DNA of 64,000 nucleotides from Streptomyces sp. ISL-66 (GTDB taxonomy: Bacteria; Actinomycetota; Actinomycetes; Streptomycetales; Streptomycetaceae), in the NCBI RefSeq assembly GCF_018614135.1, contig NZ_JAGGOW010000027.1:1-64000 (forward strand). Direction: 5' to 3'. Below the pieces are notes generated by a model that ran no database searches, was not told the DNA's origin, and worked only from the letters and a program-made list of their open reading frames with translations. How positions within the stretch are numbered: the first letter of the stretch is position 1; every line of letters starts with the position of its first letter. Positions 1 through 8,431 of the stretch are shown here, piece after piece. Position numbers and translations under genes: made by a program.

Positions 1-2
1 CA

Positions 3-1025
3 CAACCTCCCGGGGCAATACACCTAGGCCCCTCGTTCGAGGACCGGCTCGAAGCCATCGGCGCGCGCCCGCTGGCACCTCGTAGTTCGCCCGCCGACCG
101 GTATCGCTACCCTGTGCAGCCGATCGTCTTCTCCGGCAGGCACCGCTCTGCGACACTCCTGCGCCATCTGTGGCTGGACTTCGAGGGCATGCCAGACGTG
201 CTGTGGGGGGCGCTGGAGCAGCTGCGCTATCAGCCGGGCCTGGATGTGGCCGCCGGAGAGGCGATCGGTCGGGTGCTCGCACATGCCACCGGCCCCGGCG
301 CGCTGACTCAGCTGCACCGCTTCGCCTCCTCGGGCGACCGCTGGCGCCGACGTCTGGTCGGAGTCGCGCTGGGAGAGATCGTCCAGCACCCCCTGGTGTC
401 CGGTGCGGTCAAGGAGCAGATGCGCCGGTGGAGCCGGTCATCTGCCGTTCTCCGCTGCACGGTCGCCGAGACATGTGCGGGTAGCTACGGTCTCGCCCGG
501 CCGGCCGAGGCCCTCAAACTCCTGGACACCGTCCTCGACGGCTCCTCTCCGGAGTTGGACGCGAAACTGCGTTCCGCCGTCTCCTTCGCGCTGGGCGCCC
601 TCCTCACCGAGGAGGCGAACCACATCGAGGTCCTGGAGACGGTGACGAGGTGGCTGGAAGCCGGCCGGGGAACACCCCGTCATTCGCTGGCGGTGCACGT
701 GATCCACTCCATGTCGCTCTCGACGTTCCCCCAGCCGGGCACACCGGGTGCCGTCCGTATGAGTCTGGCCCGGACTCTGGAGCGCCACCCCGCGCAGGGC
801 TTCGCACTCGTCGTGCTGGGTCTCGACGACCCGGCCACGTACGACGCGGTGGCCCATGGACTTGGGCGGGTCGAAGCCGACCCCGACATGTTCCAGAGGA
901 CGGTCTTCGACCATTTGCTGAGCGAGCTCTCCCGTACCGCTAGCCAGCGGCGGGGAGTCATCCGTTTCCTACTGGGGCGCCACCGAGATCACACGAACGC
1001 ATCGAGAAGGAGGAGTGCGTCATGA
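3..1025 (+). CDS. Repeat-type hypothetical protein, C-terminal part (truncated by window edge)
   Basis: The reading frame is open from the first bases of the window, so the true start lies upstream; the GTG near 114 is only an internal codon. The visible 340 residues are rich in Leu/Ala helices with repeated 'aligned helix pair' character, as in HEAT/ARM-type solenoid regions, and end in an Arg/Ser-rich tail. No catalytic motif is visible. It overlaps the next gene by 4 nt (ATGA), so the two are probably translationally coupled with the PycTM-like gene behind them. Function unknown; it could be the C-terminal solenoid of a larger ATPase or sensor whose N-terminus is outside the window. The HEAT assignment is inference from composition. 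Confidence 0.6.
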   Translation, partial: QPPGAIHLGPSFEDRLEAIGARPLAPRSSPADRYRYPVQPIVFSGRHRSATLLRHLWLDFEGMPDVLWGALEQLRYQPGLDVAAGEAIGRVLAHATGPGALTQLHRFASSGDRWRRRLVGVALGEIVQHPLVSGAVKEQMRRWSRSSAVLRCTVAETCAGSYGLARPAEALKLLDTVLDGSSPELDAKLRSAVSFALGALLTEEANHIEVLETVTRWLEAGRGTPRHSLAVHVIHSMSLSTFPQPGTPGAVRMSLARTLERHPAQGFALVVLGLDDPATYDAVAHGLGRVEADPDMFQRTVFDHLLSELSRTASQRRGVIRFLLGRHRDHTNASRRRSAS

Positions 1026-1945
1026 GCAGGCCACTGCTTACGCCAGTCAGGTCTTCACCCGTCCGGCAGCTGCTGCGGCAACGGTTCGGATCGTCTTCGG
1101 ATCGCGCGCTCGTCTTCCTCTCGGATCGGGAAGGGGACCGCCTCGAGCCACCCCGAGGTGGAGACATCTGGGGATACCCCCGACCGTCGATCGGGGCGGC
1201 CTTCCGACGGGAGTTCGACTCGATCGGGTGGGTCTCGCTGGCAGAACGCCGGACCGTGGTGGAGGTGCCACGCCGGGGTCCTGCGACATCAATGCCTTCG
1301 CGAGCACGCTACGAAGTTGCCTGGAACGTCAGCAATCCGGTGGTCGTGGCACGCAGCGGCCTGACGGAGGACGCCGCGCGCCGGCTGATCGACCAGGCCA
1401 TCCGTGGAAGTGCAGGACTGCCGGGTGTTTCTGATCCCCTTCGACAGCCGCCGACCCTGTTCGGGACCGCTCAGGTCGAGCCCCCCGGTCAGCCAATGAG
1501 CATCGACGGGACGGGCCTGACCTACTGGTTCCTGGACCCCCCAGCCAGCCTTCTACCGGCTTCGAGCCATCCTGCCGAGCTCCTTCTTCCACCGGGCTTC
1601 GGCGAGGCCCACCGCGAGGCGTACCGCTTCTACCGTGAGGTGGTGGCTGGCGGGCCGGTTGGTCTGGCGGCGCTCTGGCTGCTCCAATTTCCCGACCAGG
1701 CCAGGGAGGTGCTCGACTGGACGGTCGCGCACGACAAGCTGCTCACCGAGCGGGACGGATGGGAGCGGACGCTGGCCGCAACCCTCCAGGGGTTGACGAA
1801 GGAGGACCGGGGCTTCGTCGGGGTGAACCTGGCGCGCCTCCTCAGCGAAGTCGGCGTACCCCAGGGCGATGAGGTCTTTCGCAGGATAGATGACGCGGGT
1901 GTACCGCACACCGGCATGAACGGCTTCCACGGAGGGGCGCCGTGA
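1022..1945 (+). CDS. Hypothetical protein, 307 aa
   Basis: The ATG overlaps the preceding stop (ATGA) and a GGAGG lies just upstream (around 1009-1013). I do not recognise the family. The N-terminal third is basic and Ser/Arg-rich. The middle holds a Pro-rich stretch (about residues 140-190) and the C-terminal 120 residues are predicted mostly helical. There is no signal peptide, membrane segment or obvious catalytic motif. Its coupling to the upstream solenoid protein and to the downstream PycTM-like gene suggests a three-gene unit, possibly defence related because of the PycTM neighbour, but that is inference. Confidence 0.6.
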   Translation: MSRPLLTPVRSSPVRQLLRQRFGSSSDRALVFLSDREGDRLEPPRGGDIWGYPRPSIGAAFRREFDSIGWVSLAERRTVVEVPRRGPATSMPSRARYEVAWNVSNPVVVARSGLTEDAARRLIDQAIRGSAGLPGVSDPLRQPPTLFGTAQVEPPGQPMSIDGTGLTYWFLDPPASLLPASSHPAELLLPPGFGEAHREAYRFYREVVAGGPVGLAALWLLQFPDQAREVLDWTVAHDKLLTERDGWERTLAATLQGLTKEDRGFVGVNLARLLSEVGVPQGDEVFRRIDDAGVPHTGMNGFHGGAP

Positions 1946-2486
1946 TGCGGGCTCTACCTTCTCGCCTCGCCCATTTGAGAACCCGGCCTGAAGTCCCTGC
2001 CTGGGACACAGACCACGTGGTCGTTCTGTCGCGAGAACTCATCGCGCAGAACTATTTGGAGATTGGCCGGGCTGATGGCAAGGCAGCCATTCTTCTGGCT
2101 ACTGGGGGAACACTCTTCGGGCTCCTTCTCGTACGGCGTCCCCTCGACGTCTTGTGGGCCGTCCCTTTGTGGTGGACGGCAGCGGCCACCACGACCGGGG
2201 CGTTGGTCTTCCTGCTCTTGGCTCTCGCCCCGCGGCGTGGGGCGAGAGCCAGCGAGAGGCACGGCCTCCTCGCGCATACTACGAAGACGTGGTGCGTGCA
2301 GAGACGCGCGCCGACTTGTCGGCTGGGCTCAGGCGGGACGGCTCAGATCCCCAGCCCCGGCTACTCCGTGCGCTGAGGGAGACCAGCAGGATCGCCCGAG
2401 CCAAGAACCGTTGCGTGCGGTACGCCATTGTCGTGTTGCTACCGGCGATCACCGCAGCCTTCCTGGCCGTTGCGCTCGGACGCTGA
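1942..2486 (+). pseudogene. PycTM-like (Pycsar effector) membrane protein gene with a frameshift
   Basis: Two overlapping frames together make one protein of the Pycsar-effector transmembrane family. The first frame (from GTG 1942 or ATG 1945, GGAGG 6 nt upstream) has the typical start: a helix with ADGKAAILLA leading into TM1, then TM2 (about residues 75-95). The second frame, shifted by -1 and open to the TGA at 2486, supplies the family's C-terminal half: the Tyr-Tyr-Glu region, an ETSRIARAKNR helix and the last TM (AIVVLLPAITAAF). The switch falls at or just after a perfect 12-bp hairpin (2220-2250). PycTM proteins sense cyclic pyrimidine nucleotides and act at the membrane in anti-phage defence; no cyclase is visible here. 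It could be a real mutation, a sequencing slip at the hairpin, or programmed frameshifting. Confidence 0.6.
2220..2250. repeat. Perfect 12-bp inverted repeat inside PycTM-like gene
   Basis: Arms 2220-2231 (GGCTCTCGCCCC) and 2239-2250 (GGGGCGAGAGCC) flank a 7-nt loop. It lies at the point where the PycTM reading frame must change by -1. A strong hairpin here could stimulate frameshifting or cause a base-calling or polymerase slip. Confidence 0.85.
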
Positions 2487-2611
2487 CCAGCCTCGAGTGG
2501 GAGGTCGGGTGCTGCCGTACCTGGCCTAACAAGGCGTTGTTCGGCTACGTCGTTCGGCATCGCCGTGATTGCGTTGCGGGGGACCGTAGCGCGGCACGCC
2601 AAGGGACTTGT

Positions 2612-3643
2612 CTAGGTGAGCAGAGTGGCTCTGAACTTGTTGCGGATCTCAGTCAAGGGTCCGCGGTCGCGAGTGAAGTAGACCTTGTTGGTGAGCAGGA
2701 CGGCCCAGCAGCTCCGGGCTGGGCTGACCCACAGGCCGGTGCCGGTGAAGCCGTAGTGGACCCAGATGTCCTCGGTGGGTTCGGTGTCGGGGGCGGGGTG
2801 CCAGAAGAGGCCGCGGGCTGGGGTGAGGGCCCCTGTTTGGATGCGGAGGGACTCCTTGATCCAGCTGAGCCTGAAGGTGGCCGGGGTGGGATTGAGCATG
2901 TGGCGGAGGAAGAGAGCGAGGTCGTCGAGGGCTGAGAACGTGCCAGCGATGCCGCAGACGCCGTCGAGGAGGCGGGCGGAGAAGTCGTGGGCGGTGCCCT
3001 TGAGGTGGGTGTCGGTGGTCTCGTCGTACTCGGTGGGGGCGCAGCGGGCCGCCTCGGTATCGGGGAGGGGGCCGAAGCGGGTCTGCGTCATGCCCAGGGG
3101 GTTCCAGATGCGGTCGGTGGCGAGCTGGTCCAGGGGTTGGCCCGAGAGGTGTTCGGCGAGGTAGCCGAGGACGAGGGCGGCGCGGTCGGTGTACTCGACG
3201 GCTTCGCCCGGTGGGCGGTGGAGGGGCTCGTGGAGGACGCCGTCGCGGATGTCCTGGGGGTCGGTGCCGTAGAGGTTCTTCAGGTTGGCGCGCAGCGGCA
3301 GGCCGGCGGTGTGGGTGAGGAGGTGGTGGGCCGTGGTCTGGGCGAGGGGGTGGCCCGTGACTTCGTCCCAGAAGGTTCCCAGCGGGGTGTGGAGAGGGAG
3401 CTTTCCCTCTTCGACCAGGGTGCCGATCGTGGACCAGACGGCGAGGATCTTGGTGAGGCTGGCGACGTCGAAGACGGTGTCCAGTCGCATCGGCTCGTTC
3501 GGGTGGTCGGGGTCGAGGAGGCCGACGGCTCCGCTGGCCTGGATGCCGTCGGCGTTCCCGACCGCCCACACCGCGCCGGGGTAGACCTCGTCGCGCACGC
3601 CGGTCTGGAGGAGGTCTTCGATCCGGTCGGTGGTGTGGGTCAT
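2612..3643 (-). CDS. Serine hydrolase, class C beta-lactamase family
   Basis: 343 aa beginning at an ATG with GGGAG upstream. The beta-lactamase/DD-peptidase fold is shown by the Ser-x-x-Lys motif S62-L-T-K65, a YTD at 151-153 in place of the usual Tyr-x-Asn, and a His-Tyr-Gly triad replacement at 296-298 followed by FTGTG. These proteins are esterases, DD-peptidases or acyl-transfer enzymes rather than drug-inactivating beta-lactamases in most Streptomyces paralogues. No signal peptide is seen, so it should act in the cytoplasm. It lies 87 nt behind the glycosyltransferase on the same strand and may be the last gene of the enolpyruvyl transferase operon; a deacylation or transesterification step is possible there. 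Confidence 0.8.
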   Translation of the reverse strand: MTHTTDRIEDLLQTGVRDEVYPGAVWAVGNADGIQASGAVGLLDPDHPNEPMRLDTVFDVASLTKILAVWSTIGTLVEEGKLPLHTPLGTFWDEVTGHPLAQTTAHHLLTHTAGLPLRANLKNLYGTDPQDIRDGVLHEPLHRPPGEAVEYTDRAALVLGYLAEHLSGQPLDQLATDRIWNPLGMTQTRFGPLPDTEAARCAPTEYDETTDTHLKGTAHDFSARLLDGVCGIAGTFSALDDLALFLRHMLNPTPATFRLSWIKESLRIQTGALTPARGLFWHPAPDTEPTEDIWVHYGFTGTGLWVSPARSCWAVLLTNKVYFTRDRGPLTEIRNKFRATLLT

Positions 3644-3730
3644 GGTCTCCCGATCGTCGTGGGCCGCGGGTGGTCCGCTGGCCAGGTTAGTGACGCGGCC
3701 GGGGCGGTGCCGGGTGCGCCACGGGTGGTG

Positions 3731-4828
3731 TCAGGCGAGTCGCTGGCCGAGGTCGGCGATGGCCGCGGCGGTGGCGCTCAGGGGGAAGCGGGCGGCGTTG
3801 GTGCGGCCGGATGCCCGGAGCATCTCCAGGAGGCCGGGGGCGGTGCGCAGGCGGTGGAGGTCGTGGGCGGCGGTGGTGGGATTGGTGAAGTCGGTGGCCA
3901 GGCCGGTGCCGGAGAGGGCTTCGCGGAGGCCGGGAACGGGTTGGTAGAGCACGGGGAGTCCGCAGGCCTGGGCTTCGAGGGCGACGAGGCCCATGGCCTC
4001 CAGGGTGGTGGACGGCACGGCGAGTACGTCGTGGTCGGCGAAGGCCTTCCAGAGTTGGGGTCGGCGGAACCAGCCGAGGTAGCGGACGTGGACGCCGAGC
4101 TGGCGGATGACCGGGGCGAGGTCGAGGAACTGGCTGCGCGGGGCGGCGATGCTCAGCTCGACCGAGCGGGTGGCCGCGACGGCTTGGAGGAGGGGTTCGA
4201 GGCCCTTCTCTGAACTGAGGCGGCCTGCGAAGAGGATCCGGAGGTGGCTGGTGGGGCGTCGGGCGGGGCGGGGCGGTGGGCTGGTCAGGAGGCGGTCGGG
4301 GACGCCCCAGGGGATCTTCTCGATCTTGCGCCTGTCCGTCTTGGGGGCGAGCTTGAGCAGGCGGTCGGCCATGGCGCCGGTGGGGACGACGATCGCGTCG
4401 GCGGCGGAGGCGGTCTCTCGGAGAACGCGCAGCTGCGTGGTGTGGTTCTCGGCGTGCAGGAGGTCGGTGCCGTGGACGAAGGCGATCCGGGGGTGGGTGG
4501 GCAGGGCCCGCAGGAGGGCGGGGGTGGCGCCGAAGGCCAGGTGGTGCAGGTGCAGCACGCTGATCTCGCGCGGGTCGATGGCGGCCGTCATGGCGAGGCG
4601 CAGGTTGGTGACGTACCGGCTGAAGGCGTGGCCGTCGAGGCACTTGCCGGATGCGTGCAGTAGGTCGATGCCAGCCGGGGGGTGGGGCCGGGCGTCGTTG
4701 GGGGCGAGCATGAAGGCGCGGGCGGGGATCGGGGGCTGGGTGCCGGCGTAGAGGTCGAGAAAGAGTTCGACGCTTCCGCCGGGGCTGGGGAACGGCAGGT
4801 CGAGGGCGGTGGCGACGACGCGGTTCAC
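3731..4828 (-). CDS. Glycosyltransferase, GT4-like (GT-B fold)
   Basis: 365 aa. Start is a GTG whose last bases overlap the stop of the preceding gene (GTGA), so it is translationally coupled. The N-terminal Rossmann half has a Gly-rich PGGSVELFLDLY segment and an HGTDLLHAEN segment. The C-terminal half has the donor-binding pattern AGRLSSEKGLEPLL and the Glu-x7-Glu motif in LEAMGLVALEAQACGLPVL, typical of retaining GT4 enzymes using nucleotide-sugars. No membrane segment. In the operon it follows two dCTP-deaminase-like proteins, so it may glycosylate the nucleotide-derived product. The substrate cannot be read from sequence. Confidence 0.8.
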   Translation of the reverse strand: MNRVVATALDLPFPSPGGSVELFLDLYAGTQPPIPARAFMLAPNDARPHPPAGIDLLHASGKCLDGHAFSRYVTNLRLAMTAAIDPREISVLHLHHLAFGATPALLRALPTHPRIAFVHGTDLLHAENHTTQLRVLRETASAADAIVVPTGAMADRLLKLAPKTDRRKIEKIPWGVPDRLLTSPPPRPARRPTSHLRILFAGRLSSEKGLEPLLQAVAATRSVELSIAAPRSQFLDLAPVIRQLGVHVRYLGWFRRPQLWKAFADHDVLAVPSTTLEAMGLVALEAQACGLPVLYQPVPGLREALSGTGLATDFTNPTTAAHDLHRLRTAPGLLEMLRASGRTNAARFPLSATAAAIADLGQRLA

Positions 4829-5361
4829 CGGCGGCCTCCGGGGTTCTCCTCGTAGAGGCGGGACGTCTCGATGCCTTCGCTGGCGCGGTACTTGAGGCCG
4901 TGCTGCTGGTAGCTGGCCGGGGAGCCGTGGGTGCGGAGGAAGACGAGCTTGCCGAAGGTCATGCCGGGCCGGACGCGCACGGGGCGGGTGGCTCGGATCT
5001 CCAGGGTCCAGCGGATCGCGTGACCCTGGTGCCCGAGCGGGGCGGAGACGTGGACCCAGATGCCGAGGGAGCCGGTGGATCGGTCGCCGTTGAGGAGCTG
5101 GGCGTAGGACTCGGAGCCCGTGCGCTCCAGGGTGTGGCCGAGGTAGAGGTGGCGGGGTTCCAGGACGTAGCCGTCGTCGGGGAGGGTGAGTTCGGAGAAG
5201 GCGGTGGGGCTGGCGGCGTCGAGGTCGCCCTCGCAGACGCGGAGCGTGCTGCCCAGGCGCCAGTCGTACGCGTTGGGGGACAGGCGGCCCGGGTCGTACG
5301 GGTCGATGGTGATGCGGCCCGCCTCGAGGGCGGCGGCGATGGCGGGTCCGGTGAGGATCAC
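4825..5361 (-). CDS. dCTP deaminase/dUTPase-like protein B
   Basis: 178 aa. The longest open frame reaches 5541, but residues before GTG 5361 are an out-of-frame reading of the next gene; GTG 5361 overlaps the upstream stop by 4 nt and gives the same ILTGP start as its paralogue. The jelly-roll of the Dcd/Dut family is clear: SPNAYDWRLG, HLYLGHTLE, a trimer-core strand LGIWVHVSAPLG and the PGMTFGKLVF turn. Compared from memory with E. coli Dcd, the general-base Glu138 is kept (WTLEI) while the Arg110/Ser111/Arg115 cluster is lost (GDRSTGS). A simple dCTP deaminase is therefore doubtful. It is paired with paralogue A, which has the opposite pattern. Confidence 0.8.
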   Translation of the reverse strand: MILTGPAIAAALEAGRITIDPYDPGRLSPNAYDWRLGSTLRVCEGDLDAASPTAFSELTLPDDGYVLEPRHLYLGHTLERTGSESYAQLLNGDRSTGSLGIWVHVSAPLGHQGHAIRWTLEIRATRPVRVRPGMTFGKLVFLRTHGSPASYQQHGLKYRASEGIETSRLYEENPGGRR

Positions 5362-5894
5362 GAGGTCACCGCCGTGGCGTCGAGGTCGCGCCAGTACGCG
5401 GAGGGCTGGGGCCCGGAGGCCGCCTGGTACTTGCCCTCGTACAGGTCGATGGTGCCCTCGGAGACGAAGAACATGACCTGCCCGATCTTCATCCCGGCGT
5501 AGACGCGCACGGGGCGGGTCGGGGTGAGCATCAGCGTCCACTGGCCGTGGAAGCCGATGTCTCCGATGGGTGCGGTGATCTCGACGAAGAGTCCCAGTCG
5601 GCCGACGGAGGAGCGACCGAAGAGCAGGGGGACGAAGAGGTCGGATCCCACCTCCTCCATGGTGTGGCCGAGGTACAGCTCGCCGGGCTGTAGGACGTGG
5701 CCGTCGTCGCCGATCTCCGCGCGGCGGGTGGGGTTCGGGCGGTGGGTGTCGAGTACCGGGTCGGTGTAGGTGAGCAGGGTCCCGCCCAGGCGGACGTTGT
5801 AGCTGTTCGGGTTGACCTGGGTCGCCGTGAAGGGGGAGATGCGCAGCCGTCCGTCCTTCGAGGCGGAGGTGATCTCGGGTCCGGTGAGGATCAC
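5358..5894 (-). CDS. dCTP deaminase/dUTPase-like protein A
   Basis: 178 aa, GTG start overlapping the phosphatase stop by 4 nt. It has the family's NPNSYNVRLGG, GELYLGHTMEE, GRSSVGRLG and YAGMKIGQVMFF motifs. In E. coli Dcd numbering from memory the Arg110, Ser111 and Arg115 residues of the GRSSxxRLG motif are all present, but the catalytic Glu138 position is Met (WTLML). It is followed directly by paralogue B, which keeps the Glu and has lost the Arg/Ser cluster. Enzymes of this family are trimers with active sites built between subunits, so a hetero-oligomer is a reasonable inference. Alternatives are a binding or regulatory role. Confidence 0.8.
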   Translation of the reverse strand: MILTGPEITSASKDGRLRISPFTATQVNPNSYNVRLGGTLLTYTDPVLDTHRPNPTRRAEIGDDGHVLQPGELYLGHTMEEVGSDLFVPLLFGRSSVGRLGLFVEITAPIGDIGFHGQWTLMLTPTRPVRVYAGMKIGQVMFFVSEGTIDLYEGKYQAASGPQPSAYWRDLDATAVTS

Positions 5895-7111
5895 TGGTTG
5901 TCTCCGTTGGTCAGGATGCTCCTGATCGCCGAGCCGAGGCCGAGGCCGGCGGGGTGGGATCGGCTGCCGAGACAGGTGTCGGCGAGGTAGCCGGTGGTCA
6001 GCAGGCTCGTCAGTCCGGCGGGGAGCGGATCGGGGGAGGTGATCAGGGGGCCTGCCCGCTCGGTGAGGTGAGTGAGTAAGGCGCCGGGGTCGTTCCGGAA
6101 GGCCGGCGGGACCTGGGCCTCGACCATCTCGTTGTCGAACGGCTCGATGGTGAGTAGGTCCCCGGTGGTGAGGACTTCGCCGAGCGGCGTCGTGCGCACG
6201 GCGGTCTCGTTGAGGACGACCGCCTCGCTGCCCAGTCCGCTGCGCAGCCGGTCGGCCAGTTCGCGGAGCAGGGCGTGACGGTCGAGCGGCCTGTTCCGAT
6301 AGGCCGCGACGAGGGGACCCAGCGGCTCGGCCAGCTGCGCGTCGATGGAGGCGATCTGTTCACGGACGGATTCGAGCCCGGGCGGCAGGACGGACTCCCA
6401 GGTGTCGGGGAAGCGGGCGGTCCCACCGACCCAGCCTTCGGGGGAGAGCTCGGCAACTGCGTAGCCGACGGCGAGTTCCTGTCCCTTGAGCACGAGGGTG
6501 CTGCCGACCCGTTCGGGTCCGGTGTGTTCGCTGTGGCAGTGGCCGGCGAAGACCACGTCGAGGAAGGGGCATGCTTCGGTGAGGCGGAGGTCCTGCTCGA
6601 AGCCGGAGTGGCTGAGGAGGACCCACGAGTCGACCTCGTGGTGGTGCGCGAGCATCAGCTCGCGCAGAACCTGGACCGGGTCGGTGACGCGGTGGGCGGA
6701 CCGCTGCCCGGCCGGGATCGCGTTGAACGCCTGCAGGCCGAGCACTGCCGTGACGGCCGTTCGTCGGCCCGCGATGTCCACGATGCGTAGACGGCGGAAG
6801 AGCGCGTTACCGGTGGAGTCCTCGACGACGTTGGCGCATACGGTCCGCTGGTGGAGGCCAGCCTCGAAGTAGTGCGGCCAGCCGTGGTTTCCGGGAGCGA
6901 CGACGTCGTACAGGGCGAGCAGGACGTCCCGTTCGAGCGAGCCCCGGCCGAGGCGGTAGTACCCGGTGCCCTCGAGGAAGTCGCCGCAGTCCACCAGCAG
7001 GCTGTCCGTGCGTGCTTGGTGGAGGTGCCCGAGCAGCGGGCCGTGGGCGCCGAGGGCGGAGTGGACGTCGGTGGTGGCCATGATCTGTCGTAGGGAACGG
7101 GCCGCGGTCAT
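5891..7111 (-). CDS. UshA-like 5'-nucleotidase / metallophosphatase
   Basis: 406 aa from ATG 7111, which overlaps the MurA-like stop (ATGA); the open frame upstream of it is shadow sequence. The binuclear metal motifs are all visible: D15-x-H17, D44 in DCGDF, N75-H76 in PGNHGW, H168 in LSHSG, and H191-x-H193 in AGHCHSE. A C-terminal 5'-nucleotidase substrate domain follows (about 250-400). Family members hydrolyse nucleotide 5'-phosphates or UDP-sugars. There is no signal peptide, unlike periplasmic UshA, so it would act on an intracellular nucleotide, probably the product of the neighbouring enolpyruvyl transferase. Codon 345 is TTA (6077-6079), a rare Leu codon in Streptomyces read by the bldA tRNA. 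Confidence 0.85.
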   Translation of the reverse strand: MTAARSLRQIMATTDVHSALGAHGPLLGHLHQARTDSLLVDCGDFLEGTGYYRLGRGSLERDVLLALYDVVAPGNHGWPHYFEAGLHQRTVCANVVEDSTGNALFRRLRIVDIAGRRTAVTAVLGLQAFNAIPAGQRSAHRVTDPVQVLRELMLAHHHEVDSWVLLSHSGFEQDLRLTEACPFLDVVFAGHCHSEHTGPERVGSTLVLKGQELAVGYAVAELSPEGWVGGTARFPDTWESVLPPGLESVREQIASIDAQLAEPLGPLVAAYRNRPLDRHALLRELADRLRSGLGSEAVVLNETAVRTTPLGEVLTTGDLLTIEPFDNEMVEAQVPPAFRNDPGALLTHLTERAGPLITSPDPLPAGLTSLLTTGYLADTCLGSRSHPAGLGLGSAIRSILTNGDNQ

Positions 7112-8427
7112 GGCGCGACCTCGCAGATGTCGGCACCGAGGTGGAGGAGCTTGCCGGGCAGGTCGGCGTGGCCGCGGCGGAGCTGGTCGACTCCGCCGAG
7201 GGTGGTGATGCCGCGGGCAGTCAGGGCGGCGACCATGAGCGCGGAGCCGGTGCGGATGTCGGTGGCCTCCACCCCTGCTCCGGTGAGGCGTTGCGGGCCG
7301 GTCAGTCGGCATTCGGTGGGGGAGATCTCCTCGATCTTCGCGCCGAGCCGGGCCAGCTGGGGCAGCAGGTTCCCGTGGCGGCCGGGGTTGATGGAGTCGG
7401 CGAACAGGTGTGTGCCGGGCTGGCCGAGGGCCAGTGCCATCAGGGGAGGTTCGAAGTCGGCGTCCAGACCGCCGGTGGCGAGCGTGGCGATGGCGCGAAG
7501 GGGAAGGCCCGTCGGTCGGGCGGTGCTCCCGTCGACCAGGAGGACGTCCTCCCGTACCGAGGTGGGGATGCCCAGCCGTTGCAGGGCTGCCTGCAACGGC
7601 ACCACATCCCGACCTTGGACGCCCTCGATGCGCGCGTTCCCACCGGTGGCGGCGACGGCGCAGGCCAGGGTGCCTGCCTCGATCTTGTCGCCCGGAACGC
7701 GCCAAGCAGGCATCTCGGCAGGTGATGCCGCTGCCGGGCTCAGGTCCAGGACCTGTTCGCCGGCTCGGGCCTCCCACCCCGGCGAGCGCAGGGCGTCCAG
7801 CACGGTGAGGACCTCCGGCGACAGGTTCGGCCGACCGAGGCGCAGCGCACGGCCTGCGACGACCGCACGCAGGACGGCGACGACCGTCGCACCGCGCGAC
7901 CGGAACGGTAGTGTGTGGGAGACCGTTCCGGTGGCGGGGCGACCGGCCTCGACGTCATAGCCCTCGTCATGGACGGTTACGCGGTCGCCGAACGCCTCGT
8001 ACACCTTGAAGTGCAGGTCCATGCCGCGCTCCCCGATCTGGCATCCCCCGGGCCAGGGCAGCCGGGCGTTCCCCTGGAGGGCAAGGAGTGCAGGCACTAG
8101 GTAGTACGACGCGCGGATCCGGGCAGCCGGGGCCAGGTCGAGTTCCGCGGGTACGACGTCAGGGGGCATGATCACCACGCTGTCGGGCTGTCCCACGGCT
8201 TGGGCGACGTGCCAGCCCGCCCCTTGGATCAAGGTGAGCATCCAGTGGATGTCGGCGCTGGCGGGGACGTTCTCCAGCTGGACGGTCCGGCGCACGGATG
8301 CTGCGGCGGCCAGCAGCGGCAGGGCGGCGTTCTTGGAGCCGTCGACGGCGACCGAACCGGAGAGGGGACTCCCGGGACGTACGGCGATGACCTCCGCGGT
8401 CGTCGCAAGAGCTCGATGGGGTGCCAT
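7108..8427 (-). CDS. MurA/NikO-like enolpyruvyl transferase
   Basis: 439 aa, ATG with AAAGGAG 9 nt upstream. The EPSP-synthase superfamily fold is clear: the K32-N33 pair in GSKNAALP, RASYYLVPALL, and the catalytic loop GGCQIGERGMDLH with Cys129 at the MurA Cys115 position. MurA transfers enolpyruvate from PEP to UDP-GlcNAc in peptidoglycan synthesis. Its divergent sequence (for example the D-A-D-F-E-P-P segment where MurA has its Asp305 region) and its operon partners argue against the housekeeping role. The best-known alternative in actinomycetes is NikO/PolA, which enolpyruvylates UMP in nikkomycin and polyoxin synthesis. The nucleotide acceptor here is inferred from the adjacent nucleotidase and Dcd-like genes. 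Confidence 0.8.
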   Translation of the reverse strand: MAPHRALATTAEVIAVRPGSPLSGSVAVDGSKNAALPLLAAAASVRRTVQLENVPASADIHWMLTLIQGAGWHVAQAVGQPDSVVIMPPDVVPAELDLAPAARIRASYYLVPALLALQGNARLPWPGGCQIGERGMDLHFKVYEAFGDRVTVHDEGYDVEAGRPATGTVSHTLPFRSRGATVVAVLRAVVAGRALRLGRPNLSPEVLTVLDALRSPGWEARAGEQVLDLSPAAASPAEMPAWRVPGDKIEAGTLACAVAATGGNARIEGVQGRDVVPLQAALQRLGIPTSVREDVLLVDGSTARPTGLPLRAIATLATGGLDADFEPPLMALALGQPGTHLFADSINPGRHGNLLPQLARLGAKIEEISPTECRLTGPQRLTGAGVEATDIRTGSALMVAALTARGITTLGGVDQLRRGHADLPGKLLHLGADICEVAP

Positions 8428-8431
8428 GCGT

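Noticed and set aside
2987-4213. 408-aa plus-strand frame opposite the hydrolase and glycosyltransferase
   Set aside because: Gly/Val/Glu-rich low-complexity translation typical of the antisense of high-GC genes; the minus-strand genes carry clear motifs.
7108-8427. Reading the enolpyruvyl transferase as the housekeeping MurA
   Set aside because: It is coupled to nucleotide enzymes and not to cell-wall genes, and is diverged around the MurA Asp305 region, although the Lys-Asn and Cys motifs are kept.
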